From Paraphysomonas bandaiensis (Eukaryota > Chrysophyceae), in NCBI GenBank assembly GCA_965644295.1, contig CBFFRP010000218.1, forward strand, positions 124,001-188,000: 64,000 bases of DNA, in the 5' to 3' direction. The number at the start of each line of letters is the position of its first letter. Position 1 is the stretch's first letter. This document shows, piece after piece, positions 43,198 to 54,130 of this stretch. Below the pieces are notes generated by a model. The model saw only the letters and a list, made by a program, of their open reading frames with translations. It was not told the origin of the DNA and ran no database searches. A program made the position numbers and the translations under genes.

Positions 43198-46100
43198 ATG
43201 GGGGAAAGTAAGAGAAGCAAAATAAAAGCAGCTCCTCAAATAGAGGAATTGTTAGCTGCTTCGGGTTCTTCGTCTAAAAAGACGAAAAGAGAGAGAGAAT
43301 CCTCTCGAAAACGAGCAAGAGATGCAACAACATCATCTCAAATGCAATCTTCTCCTCAAACTGAGACATCAGTAGAGGCTGAAGGAGAATTGAGTGGAGT
43401 ATCATTTCGTGAGCTCTCTTCTTCTCAACCAAAGAGAAAGAAGCAAAGGAGTGGAGATCCGCACCCCAACAGGAGTGAGCGCATTGACTTGAATGAAGTC
43501 ATTGCGACGGAATCCACTCCACATGAAGTAATCAATACCGACTCTATTCCCTACTTAGGTAGTGTGCAAGATGAGGATATCATCGAATTTTGTGAAAATC
43601 TCTCGAAAAGAGATCCTAAAGGGACAAAATTCATAAGGTCAGAAATCATGGCACCAACAGTGCGTGATATGCTTCAGTTTCAGCGACAGCAGGATTTTGG
43701 AGATGAGTCTGACGAGGACTGGCTAGATCCAAACATTGTAACTACTGAGGAATTGATTCAGTGGTTAAAGCAAGCCTTTCTAGAGGAAGAGGAGCGATAC
43801 TCTGATACATTGGAGCCTCTTCCTAGGTTCATAGATAATATCATTGGACCAAAGGTTAAGGTGGATATTCATGTTCCTAAAGTATTCTTAAAAGAATATG
43901 GACGTCTGAATGAGCTTTATAAGCTCATTCCGGAGGCAAGTCTCACAGAGGTAGCCTCGGATACCATAGTCAAAACCCTCAAGAAAAACATTAAACTTGT
44001 GGGCGGACATTCCTTCAGAAAGGATGCCAAAGAGAAATTTATAGCGGATATAGGCCAAGGTCAATCTGCACCAAAAGATTTCGGAGCATTCTGTAGAAAG
44101 GTGCGAGAGCTTAACAATGACTATAGTCAAGCTGTGAGAAAAGTAAAGAGGATGGAAACTAAATTGGATTCCAAAGAAACATCTAAGTCTAACAAGACTA
44201 AGAATACAAAAACTTCATCCTCCAGCTCATCCTCAAGTACTAAAGCAACAACTGATACTAAGGAAGCATGTTGGATATGCGGTAATCTTCATAAAGGTGA
44301 CTGCACCCGCAAAACCTGTGCATGGGCTAACCATGAAAAGAAGCCATGGAAAGATTCCACACAGGGCAAAAAATATGCGGTTATGGGTTGGAGTACCTGC
44401 CCTTATGTGGAGAATCCTGATGGTCCTCCAAGATCGAAAACAAGTAAGTTATCATGCCCTAAGTGTTTATATATAAATGCTATTGACATGAATAATGATA
44501 TGCTCGATGTCTTTGTATATCCTAAAGCTGATGTCAATGTACAACAGGTAAAGGAAAATCTAAGAGCTAAAGCCTTATTGGACACGGGGGCTACTGGGAA
44601 TAATTTCATTAACCAAGAACTTGCTGATATGTTAGTTGCTAGGTATAGAATTCCATTGCACGAGTGTAACATTAAAATTTGTAGTGCGCTTGATAATGCT
44701 TGTTGTAGTAGCAAGCAATATATGATAATAACTATAAGATTAACTGATGAGTATAACAATACTCTTGATATTGAGTTGCAATGTTTGATAATAGATAGCA
44801 CCTTTGATATCATAATTGGTAGAGAAACTATCAAGAAATATAGATTAGTTGATCATTTTCCATCTCACTTTATGGAAAGAGAGTTAGCAGGGAAAATGCT
44901 AGCTACGGCCGCGGGCCATGCTGAGAAGACTCAGCTTCTCTCGGAACATATTAGTGAGAGAGCCACATGTTATAATAACATGGAAACATTAAGGCGCCAA
45001 GCTAAGGAACACCTTAGTTATAATAATAATTTACTTACAAGTAATAGCTTGGTTAGTACTATGTATTCACCTCCAATATCATCCATGCGTATAAGTGCAT
45101 ATGAAAAGGAAGATATAGGCGAGATTAGAGATAACTATCTGGAGTCAATCCCAGAAGAAATAGTTACAAATACTCAGGAAAAAGTAGAAGGTACTACGTT
45201 ACCAACTAAAATCTCTGGTCCCGAATCTTTACAAAGGAGGGTGAGAGAAATCCATGAAATCTATAAGGATAGATTTAGAACCACAGTGTCGGATATGCCA
45301 ATGGATGTTCCACCTTTTGAATTAGAGGTAGATAGGGATGCTTGGGAACAACCAAAACATTGTGGTCCGCCACGAAAGATGGATCGAGTACGACAGTATG
45401 CTTGTAAAAAGCAAATCGATACATTTGTGGAGCATGGAATAATACAACCAAGTACGGCTCCTTATTATAGCCAGGTATTATTAGTTCCCAAACCAAATGA
45501 TAAATGGCGATTCTGTGTAGACTATAAAGGTCTAAACAAGCACACACAGAGGGAACGTTGGCCAATACCTAACATCAAAGAAATGTTAGAACGTATTGGG
45601 TCTAAGAAACCCAAATACTTCATAATTCTGGATTTAGTATCTGGTTATTACCAGGCTAAAATTTCAGAGTACTCGAGAAAGTGGACGGCATTTATAACCT
45701 TCTGGGGAGTATTCGAATGGCTCCGACTACCCATGGGTTTGAGTGGTGCTCCATCATACTTTCAACGAGTATTAACAACAATTGTGCTTGCCGGGTTGAT
45801 TATGTTCATATGTGAATTATATCTAGATGACCTGATTATATATGCTTCTACAGAAGATGAACTAATTGAAAATTACGTTAAAGTTCTAGAACGCTTCAGG
45901 AAATACAATGTTTACATTAATCCTGAGAAAGTGAAAATAGGAGAGTCCGAAGTACAATATGTAGGACATACTCTAAATGAGGAAGGGTTACACTTTACTA
46001 GAGAACGTCTGGATAGTGTATTAAATTTCCCAAAGCCTGAAACTATGAAGGGTCTAAAATCTTTCCTCGGATTGGCAAATTATTTTCGGGATCACGTGCA

Positions 46101-48030
46101 CAACCACTCCTTAGTGGTGAGACCGTTAAATAAAATGCTTCTCAACTATCATAGACGTAAACGTCTACAATGGACAGAGGATGCCAATGAAGCATTTGAA
46201 AAGATCAAATTGATGATCCATGAATGTCCAACATTATTTTTCATTGATGACGAGTCACCAATATATTTATTGACCGATGCATCTGATTATGGAATAGGAG
46301 CATACCTCTACCAAGTAGTAGATGGTGTAGAACGTCCAATCGGATTTCTCAGTAAAACATTCGATGAAAGAATGATGAATTGGGATACACCTCAGAAAGA
46401 AGGATATGCTATATACTATGCCTTAGATAAATGGGACTACCTATTAAGGTATAGATACTTTACGATCAAAACAGATCATAAAAATATTACTCAGTTGAGA
46501 ACTGATTACGCTAAGGATAAGAAAGTTCAGCGATGGTTGAAATGTTTCCAAGCATATGATTATGATCTATGTGATATTAAAGGATCTGATAATGTTGTTG
46601 CTGATGCATTTAGTAGACTATGTGCATTAGAATCTAAAATGGAAACAAAATGTGCTTCCCTAATTCCCGATATTAAAGTTCCAAACAAGGAATGGGAAAT
46701 TATTAAAAGATTTCATAACAATGTTACAGGTCATCATGGTATTGATCGTACAATACAAAAATTACGAGACAATGGTCATAAATGGTCAAAGCAAGGGGCA
46801 CATGTGACAAAATTTATTAAAACTTGTCCTTGTTGTCAAAAGATGAGTAGAATTAAACCAATAATTAATGCTCATCCCTTTACTGTCTCAACATATGGCC
46901 CGATGCAAAGAATAGCAGTGGATTTTATTCAGAGTCTGCATCCAGATGAGGATGGATACACTAATATATTAGTGATTATCGATTCTTTTTCTAGGTGGGT
47001 AGAATTAATCCCTACTAAGAATCTCACTGCCATGGCGGCGGCAAAGGGATTGCTTCAACACCTGGGTAGATATGGAGCACCTATTGAGATTCATTCGGAT
47101 CTTGGACCAGCATTTGTGGATGATTTAACAAAATCATTGATAGAAATGGTTGGAAGTAATCAATCATTTTCGATGGCGTATTCTAAAGAAGAAAATGCTA
47201 TAGTGGAACGTGCTAATAAAGAAATTTTAAGGCACTTAAGAAATATTATATTTGATAAAAATGTACTAAATAATTGGTCAATGTATCTACCTTTAGTACA
47301 AAGAATTATGAATTCTTCTAAACATAGAAGCACCGGCGTTACTCCCGCTAGTATTCTATTTGGGAATGCAGTAGATTTAGATAAGAGTTTATTCATTGAA
47401 CACAATGAGAACTTGGACGGGAACGAACAAAAGCTATCACATTGGATAGATAGAATACAAAAGGTTCAGTCCACTATTATGGATGTTGCAAGACGAAATC
47501 TTCGCAAACATGATGAAATCCACATGGCAACTGCACCAAATATACAAACAAAAGAATTTCCAATAAATTCTTATGTGTTAGTTGAGCATAGACAAAATGC
47601 TTTACGTCCTGGACCGGCAAGTAAGTTATTACCATATCTTAAAGGTCCAATGCGAGTAGTCAATGTTATTGGAGACAAATATACTCTTCAAGATATTGTT
47701 ACTAAACGTAATAAAGACTATCATATAAAGAAATTAAGGGAATTTAATTACGATCCCTCTACTATTGACCCCTTACAAGTGGCATGTAAAGATGGTGGAA
47801 ACTTTTATGCTATTGACCATATTTCAAAAATAAAAGGTCGAGCTAAAGGTCCGAAAAGACAAATAAAATTTCTAGTACATTGGATAGGGTATGAAAAACC
47901 TACATGGGAACCATGGGCTAACGTTAGAAAAACGTATGCTCTACAAAATTTCCTAACTCAACATCCTGATGAAAATGTAAGAAATTTACTACCTCGAAAT
48001 GTGGTTTATTCTTCTGATGAAGAAGATTAA
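43198..48030 (+). CDS. Chromovirus Gag-Pol polyprotein
   Basis: One ORF of 1610 residues. Domains in order: Gag with a basic N-terminus; a Cys-rich knuckle-like motif CWICGNLHKGDCTRKTC (about 357-373) after a Ser/Thr/Lys linker; aspartic protease ALLDTGATGNNF (about 460); reverse transcriptase with LVPKPNDKWRFCVDY and the catalytic YLDD (about 875); RNase H with TDASDYGIGAYL (about 1026); integrase with an HHCC finger (HHGIDR...CPCC, about 1173-1215) and D, D, E at VDF (about 1241), HSDLGPAF (about 1300) and VERANKE (about 1336). The C-terminus is a chromodomain (FLVHWIGYEKPTWEPW, about 1560-1576), placing it in the chromoviruses. The chromodomain should direct insertion to particular chromatin. 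There is no stop or frameshift, so it is probably active. Confidence 0.96.
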   Translation: MGESKRSKIKAAPQIEELLAASGSSSKKTKRERESSRKRARDATTSSQMQSSPQTETSVEAEGELSGVSFRELSSSQPKRKKQRSGDPHPNRSERIDLNEVIATESTPHEVINTDSIPYLGSVQDEDIIEFCENLSKRDPKGTKFIRSEIMAPTVRDMLQFQRQQDFGDESDEDWLDPNIVTTEELIQWLKQAFLEEEERYSDTLEPLPRFIDNIIGPKVKVDIHVPKVFLKEYGRLNELYKLIPEASLTEVASDTIVKTLKKNIKLVGGHSFRKDAKEKFIADIGQGQSAPKDFGAFCRKVRELNNDYSQAVRKVKRMETKLDSKETSKSNKTKNTKTSSSSSSSSTKATTDTKEACWICGNLHKGDCTRKTCAWANHEKKPWKDSTQGKKYAVMGWSTCPYVENPDGPPRSKTSKLSCPKCLYINAIDMNNDMLDVFVYPKADVNVQQVKENLRAKALLDTGATGNNFINQELADMLVARYRIPLHECNIKICSALDNACCSSKQYMIITIRLTDEYNNTLDIELQCLIIDSTFDIIIGRETIKKYRLVDHFPSHFMERELAGKMLATAAGHAEKTQLLSEHISERATCYNNMETLRRQAKEHLSYNNNLLTSNSLVSTMYSPPISSMRISAYEKEDIGEIRDNYLESIPEEIVTNTQEKVEGTTLPTKISGPESLQRRVREIHEIYKDRFRTTVSDMPMDVPPFELEVDRDAWEQPKHCGPPRKMDRVRQYACKKQIDTFVEHGIIQPSTAPYYSQVLLVPKPNDKWRFCVDYKGLNKHTQRERWPIPNIKEMLERIGSKKPKYFIILDLVSGYYQAKISEYSRKWTAFITFWGVFEWLRLPMGLSGAPSYFQRVLTTIVLAGLIMFICELYLDDLIIYASTEDELIENYVKVLERFRKYNVYINPEKVKIGESEVQYVGHTLNEEGLHFTRERLDSVLNFPKPETMKGLKSFLGLANYFRDHVHNHSLVVRPLNKMLLNYHRRKRLQWTEDANEAFEKIKLMIHECPTLFFIDDESPIYLLTDASDYGIGAYLYQVVDGVERPIGFLSKTFDERMMNWDTPQKEGYAIYYALDKWDYLLRYRYFTIKTDHKNITQLRTDYAKDKKVQRWLKCFQAYDYDLCDIKGSDNVVADAFSRLCALESKMETKCASLIPDIKVPNKEWEIIKRFHNNVTGHHGIDRTIQKLRDNGHKWSKQGAHVTKFIKTCPCCQKMSRIKPIINAHPFTVSTYGPMQRIAVDFIQSLHPDEDGYTNILVIIDSFSRWVELIPTKNLTAMAAAKGLLQHLGRYGAPIEIHSDLGPAFVDDLTKSLIEMVGSNQSFSMAYSKEENAIVERANKEILRHLRNIIFDKNVLNNWSMYLPLVQRIMNSSKHRSTGVTPASILFGNAVDLDKSLFIEHNENLDGNEQKLSHWIDRIQKVQSTIMDVARRNLRKHDEIHMATAPNIQTKEFPINSYVLVEHRQNALRPGPASKLLPYLKGPMRVVNVIGDKYTLQDIVTKRNKDYHIKKLREFNYDPSTIDPLQVACKDGGNFYAIDHISKIKGRAKGPKRQIKFLVHWIGYEKPTWEPWANVRKTYALQNFLTQHPDENVRNLLPRNVVYSSDEED

Positions 48031-48095
48031 TAACAAAGTTTACAGAATTGAGTGTCAATATAACACATTAACACATCAATTATAAGGGGAGGTAG

Positions 48096-48387
48096 TGTAG
48101 GACTATCCACTTACATATAGAATATATACGTGTACATGTCCTGTATTATATGATTAGTAGTACAGTACTGTATTGTATACGTGTACCATGTAGTTAGGAA
48201 TACAAACTGTAGGGAATGTGATTGTTGTTGGGATTAGCAATAGCCGTTGATATTGTAGACAGTATTATTAGCCGTTGATATTGTAGACAGTATTATTCAT
48301 GATTCATTATACGATAATAATCATTATTTTGTACTTCTGTACTTGGGTATTGCTTTGCACACATACACATATGTATGCAAGCCCACA
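48096..48387 (+). repeat. 3' LTR, supplying an in-frame start to the downstream gene
   Basis: Right-hand LTR of the chromovirus. An ATG at 48299 inside it opens a frame of 27-28 LTR-encoded residues, including a strongly hydrophobic run (IIIIILYFCTWVLLC). This continues without a stop into the P-T-G-Q repeat ORF at 48388. It could therefore act as promoter, start codon and makeshift signal sequence for the decapitated gene. Confidence 0.8.
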
Positions 48388-48391
48388 TGGA

Positions 48392-51300
48392 TTGCCCACT
48401 GGTCAGCCTTCTGGACAGCCCACATGTGTACCTACTGGTCAGCCATCTGGACAACCAACTGGACAACCCACTTGTGTTCCTACTGGTCAGCCATCTGGAC
48501 AACCAACAGGACAACCTACTGGGCAACCCACTTGTGTTCCTACTGGCCAGCCTTCTGGACAGCCAACATGTGTGCCTACTGGTCAGCCATCTGGACAACC
48601 TACGGGACAACCTACTGGACAGCCTACTTGTGTTCCTACTGGACAACCTAGTGGACAACCCACATGTGTTCCTACTGGTCAGCCATCTGGACAACCTACG
48701 GGACAACCTAGTGGACAACCCACATGTGTTCCTACTGGCCAGCCTTCTGGACAGCCCACTGGACAGCCTACTGGTCAGCCGACGGGACAACCTACGGGAC
48801 AACCTACGGGACAACCCACTTGTGTTCCTACTGGTCAACCCTCTGGCCAACCCACTGGAGAGCCCACTGGACAGCCTACTGGTCAGCCGACGGGACAGCC
48901 TACTGGGCAGCCCACAGGACAGCCTACAGGGCAACCCACTGGCCAGCCTACTGGGCAGCCTACAGGCCAACCCACTGGCCAGCCTTCAGGGCAGCCAACG
49001 TGTGTTCCCACAGGACAGCCTACTGGACAGCCTACTGGAGAGCCGACGGGTCAACCCACATGTGTTCCTACTGGTCAACCTACTGGACAACCTACTTGTG
49101 TTCCTACCGGTCAGCCTACAGGACAACCTACGGGGCAGCCAACGGGACAGCCCACTGGGCAGCCTACCGGTGAACCATCTTCTCACCCCACTTATCAGTA
49201 TCCACTCTCTCTGGAACTATTTCAGGGTGGGAATGACTCTGTTCCTATAGTGTGGACACCTGACAGCCTTGCCTGGGCGAATTCGCCCTACCCCCTCTAC
49301 TTAACGGTTGATGTTTATCCAACTAACTTTGAGTCTAAAGCTATGTCCTGGGTAACCGTCAAAGTCGACGGTAATACTCTAATGGGGTTCTGTACTCCTG
49401 ATGAAGAATGTGGAACATCTTACTTTAATTGTTTTTACGATATGGATATATCCAGCTATATCTCAGAGCCTTTGGGAGGCACCTTAACAATTGAGGTATC
49501 AAGTACTGGAGTTACGAGTAGTCCATGTGACTACATGGGGTACCCCCTATATGCACATCTACAGCTAAGAGGGGCCACACCAACAAGCCAGCCAACTGGT
49601 GAACCTTCAAGTTATCCATCAGCGCAGCCCACTGGACAGCCTACAGGTCAACCTACAGGTCAACCAACTGGTCAACCAACCGGACAGCCCACTGGACAAC
49701 CAACTGGGCAACCTACTGGACAGCCAACTGGTCAGCCTACCGGTCAACCTACAGGTCAACCAACTGGTCAACCAACTGGACAGCCCACTGGACAACCAAC
49801 AGGACAACCGACCGGACAGCCCACTGGACAACCTACAGGACAACCGACCGGACAGCCTACTGGTCAGCCTACTGGTCAGCCCACTGGTCAACCCACTGGA
49901 CAGCCTACTGGACAACCAACATCTCACCCTACTTATGAGTATCCACTTGGCTTTCAATTCTCTGGAGGAGGCAACGACTCCTTTCCTGTTGTATGGGAGG
50001 TAGACAGTCTGTCCTATGTTGATAGTGTGCATCCTTTGTACCTTACTGTTGACATCTACCCTACTAACTATGAGGTGAAAGCGAATCAGTATGCCACTAT
50101 TACTGTCAACGGAGTTGTTATTGATTCCCACTGCACACCTGATGAGTCGTGTGGGGACACGTGGTATATGTGCGTAGGCGAATTTGACATATCGCACCTT
50201 GTGGAAGAGCCACTTGGAGGTTCTATCACAATTGAAGTATCAAGTACTGGTGTTAACTCTGGACCATGCGATTACAGTGGGTATCCCTTGTACACCCAAA
50301 TGTTTCTCCACGAAGCGATGCCAACTGGGCAACCAACTACTATTCCTAGCGGGGAGCCATCTGGTCAGCCATCAAGTATACCTTCTGGTCAGCCGACATC
50401 TATTCCCAGTGGACAGCCTACCGGTCAGCCCACAAGTCAACCAACTGGTCAACCAACTGGACAGCCCACTGGACAGCCTACAGGACAACCCACTGGACAG
50501 CCTACTGGTCAGCCTACTAGTCAGCCCACTGGTCAACCCACTGGACAGCCTACAGGTCAACCCACTGGACAGCCGACGGGACAACCAACAGGACAGCCTA
50601 CCGGTCAGCCCACAGGTCAACCAACTGGACAGCCTACAGGACAGCCCACTGGACAGCCTACTGGTCAGCCAACTGGTCAGCCCACTGGGCAACCCACAGG
50701 TCAGCCTACTGGACAACCAACATCTCACCCTACTTATGAGTTTCCACTTGGCTTTCAATTCTCTGGAGGAGGCAACGACTCCTTTCCTGTTGTATGGGAG
50801 GTAGACAGTCTGTCCTATGTTGATAGTGTGCATCCTTTGTACCTTACTGTTGACATCTACCCTACTAACTATGAGGTGAAAGCGAATCAGTATGCCACTA
50901 TTACTGTCAACGGAGTTGTTATTGATTCCCACTGCACACCTGATGAGTCGTGTGGGGACACGTGGTATATGTGCGTAGGCGAATTTGACATATCGCACCT
51001 TGTGGAAGAGCCACTTGGAGGTTCTATCACAATTGAAGTATCAAGTACTGGTGTTAACTCTGGACCATGCGATTACAGTGGGTATCCCTTGTACACCCAA
51101 ATGTTTCTCCACGAAGCGATGCCAACTGGGCAACCAACTACTATTCCCAGCGGGGAGCCATCTGGTCAGCCATCAAGTATACCTTCTGGTCAGCCGACAT
51201 CTATTCCCAGTGGACAGCCTACCGGTCAGCCCACAAGTCAACCAACTGGTCAACCAACTGGACAGCCCACTGGACAGCCTACAGGACAACCCACTGGACA

Positions 51301-53174
51301 GCCTACTGGTCAGCCTACTGGTCAGCCCACTGGTCAACCCACTGGACAGCCTACTGGACAACCAACATCTCACCCTACTTATGAGTATCCACTTGGCTTT
51401 CAATTCTCTGGAGGAGGCAACGACTCCTTTCCTGTTGTATGGGAGGTAGACAGTCTGTCCTATGTTGATAGTGTGCATCCTTTGTACCTTACTGTTGACA
51501 TCTACCCTACTAACTATGAGGTGAAAGCGAATCAGTATGCCACTATTACTGTCAACGGAGTTGTTATTGATTCCCACTGCACACCTGATGAGTCGTGTGG
51601 GGACACGTGGTATATGTGCGTAGGCGAATTTGACATATCGCACCTTGTGGAAGAGCCACTTGGAGGTTCTATCACAATTGAAGTATCAAGTACTGGTGTT
51701 AACTCTGGACCATGCGATTACAGTGGGTATCCCTTGTACACCCAAATGTTTCTCCACGAAGCGATGCCAACTGGGCAACCAACTACTATTCCCAGCGGGG
51801 AGCCATCTGGTCAGCCATCAAGTATACCTTCTGGTCAGCCGACATCTATTCCCAGTGGACAGCCTACCGGTCAGCCCACAAGTCAACCAACTGGTCAACC
51901 AACTGGACAGCCCACTGGACAGCCTACAGGACAACCCACTGGACAGCCTACTGGTCAGCCTACTGGTCAGCCCACTGGTCAACCCACTGGACAGCCTACA
52001 GGTCAACCCACTGGACAGCCGACGGGACAACCAACAGGACAGCCTACTGGCCAACCCTCAGGTCAACCAACTGGTCTGCCTACTGGACAGCCTACAGGAC
52101 AGCCTACTGGTCAGCCAACTGGTCAGCCCACTGGTCAGCCCACAGGTCAGCCTACTGGCCAGCCAACGTCCGGTCCAACACTTTTATCACCCTTTTGGAT
52201 ACGCGAGGTCGGTTGGGGAAATAACACATCACCTATATATTGGGATGTCAGCAACCTTGGATATGTGAATAACAGTAATTCATTATATCTTACTGTTGAT
52301 GTTATACCCACAAACTATGAAAACCGAGCTAATCAGTGGGTATCGATTTCTGTGAATGGTGAAACTATTGTTGAGCATTGTACTCCTGATAAATCTTGTA
52401 GTAGACGTTGGTTTACTTGTGCAAGCAATATTGATGTTTTGGATATACTATCTCCTATATATGGTGGATCCTTGACAATCGAAGTAACATCATTCGGAGT
52501 TCACAGTGGTCCATGTGACTATGAAGGACACCCATTGTATGCACAGATGACTTTGAGAGAGGAGCTGCCGTTAGGTGATGACAAAGAGTCAAATTTGGTG
52601 TGGATAGTTGTTGGTTCTTGTGGTGGGTTTTGTCTTTTGTCCTTGTTCGCCGGTTTCTTATATAAAAAGGAAAGCAAAAAAACGAATGAAAAGAAGTATA
52701 ACCCACCATCAAGTGATGGTGACGATATCCCGGCGGAAGAAGTTATAAAGCCTAAGGCGGATATTTCCTCCTCTATTTTACCGGCAAATCAAGCCAAAGT
52801 CATTCCAGTCGACACTTACGAACCCAGCCAACAATACCCACAGATTCAATCATTTGAAGATGCTTCGCTCGATATTGAGAGTGCGCCTATATCCCCTCCC
52901 GGAAAGCTTCCTGAAGAACAAAGTGTCGAATCTAACGGAGATGTGGAGGCTAATATTTCGGAAACAAATGGTAATACAGGAGCGCGAACTCCACCTGAGG
53001 TAGGATCAATTAGCAGTGAAAAGCAGAGCTCACTGTCTGAGCACGTTTCTCACCCACAGCAGGTAGGATATGTTTCTGTTAAAGTATTGCTTAATGTAAA
53101 TTGCTATATTTCAGGGCATTAACTCATTTAACAATGATGACTGTGATGTTGACGATATTGAGGAGTCAACGTAG
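48392..53174 (+). CDS. P-T-G-Q repeat cell-surface protein (interrupted gene)
   Basis: The main part of the interrupted gene: 48392-53062 plus a last exon 53115-53174 (intron GTAGGATATG...ATTTCAG, 52 nt), ending DDIEEST. Tracts of [12 protein letters not shown] repeats alternate with five globular domains of about 125 residues (about 49190-49580, 49930-50320, 50730-51120, 51380-51765, 52180-52565). Each globular domain contains LYLTVDhYPTN, VTVNG, CTPDexC, a third Cys, [13 protein letters not shown] and PCDYxGYPLY, with four conserved Cys. Copies 2-4 are nearly identical in DNA. One membrane helix ([20 protein letters not shown], about 52600-52660) and an acidic cytosolic tail of about 160 residues follow. 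It is thus a type I surface protein, probably heavily O-glycosylated and wall- or adhesion-related. The signal peptide now lies beyond a 5.5-kb insertion. Confidence 0.85.
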
Positions 53175-54130
53175 CGTTACGCTAGTACAGTATAGCTCGT
53201 AAATTGTTTGAGCAGAATAAAGTTTTTCAAGATACTCATTTTTTCCGCTGGTTTTATATTAGAAATGATATTTGGCTGTTACTCTAACAAGTGCTGTACC
53301 TTATTTATTGATAATTATGCCGTGGTTGTTTGATACGATTTGCGTTGAAGTTTTCTACTTTTAAGAATTGTCTTGATATTAATATATACTGAGATGACGT
53401 GGTGTCACTTTTCCTACCTTCTTTAAAGTGTAATCATCGTGTCATACGTTTACATTATTGTGTACAAATAACAAATACAAATAATGTACTTTGTACTATG
53501 GACATACTTTAACCAGATGACAGAAATGAATGAACATGATAATGCTTCTTCCATTGGGTTTTTATCAGAAGTGTTAAGTTAACAACTGAAAACAAATTAC
53601 TCAACGCTGTTAATTATGATCAATATCTCTTTTCATTCACCAATTTCATATTATCTCTACAACCACTCATTTCTCATACGATCTTACTTCATCACTAACT
53701 TGCATCGTCATGATATTTATTCTCATCTTACGGGTAAACACAACTGTATACTACTCGTAACGGTTATAATTTATAAAATAAATGCCTTAAAACTGTAGCT
53801 TTCTATTGTTCTCAAACAGCAGAACTCGACATGGGTTTCATGGAGTACACCTTCAGATTGTCGGAACCAGTGAGAAACACAACAATATATATTGTGGATT
53901 ACACAGTGCACAGTTGAATTGATATGGAATGGTTTGACGAATTTAATGAGAGTCTAAGGTTGAGGTGATAGTAAGTGGTAAGTGGTGAATTTATACGAAT
54001 AATAGCTAACAGCTAGAACTGTTGAAGAAAGTATAAGGCCTAATACCTTAGAATTGCAAGTAAACTGTACTATGCAGTGTAGTTTTATTGGAAATAAACC
54101 GAAAATCAGCATTCAATTTTATATTTCATT
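53175..54130. other. AT-rich intergenic spacer
   Basis: No gene seen. It lies between two convergent 3' ends. 53740-53830 loosely resembles 17480-17590. Confidence 0.4.

Larger units (their letters stand above)
42857..48387 (+). mobile_element. Ty3/gypsy chromovirus LTR retrotransposon, complete
   Basis: 5531 bp. LTRs of 292 bp (42857-43148 and 48096-48387) begin TGTAGGACTATCC and end AAGCCCACA and appear identical by eye. A 4-bp target duplication TGGA lies outside both (42853-42856 and 48388-48391). A polypurine tract (AAGGGGAGGTAG) abuts the 3' LTR. No TGG primer site follows the 5' LTR (it reads GTAATATTACTT), so priming may be unusual. The LTR contains a 28-bp direct repeat (AGCCGTTGATATTGTAGACA onward). 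Identical LTRs mean a very recent insertion; the single large ORF is intact. Confidence 0.96.

Noticed and set aside
48293-52268. Long antisense and alternative-frame ORFs rich in SGLSRRL, NLDSPLDN or TAYWSAYW
   Set aside because: They are shadows of the low-complexity P-T-G-Q repeat coding sequence on the plus strand.
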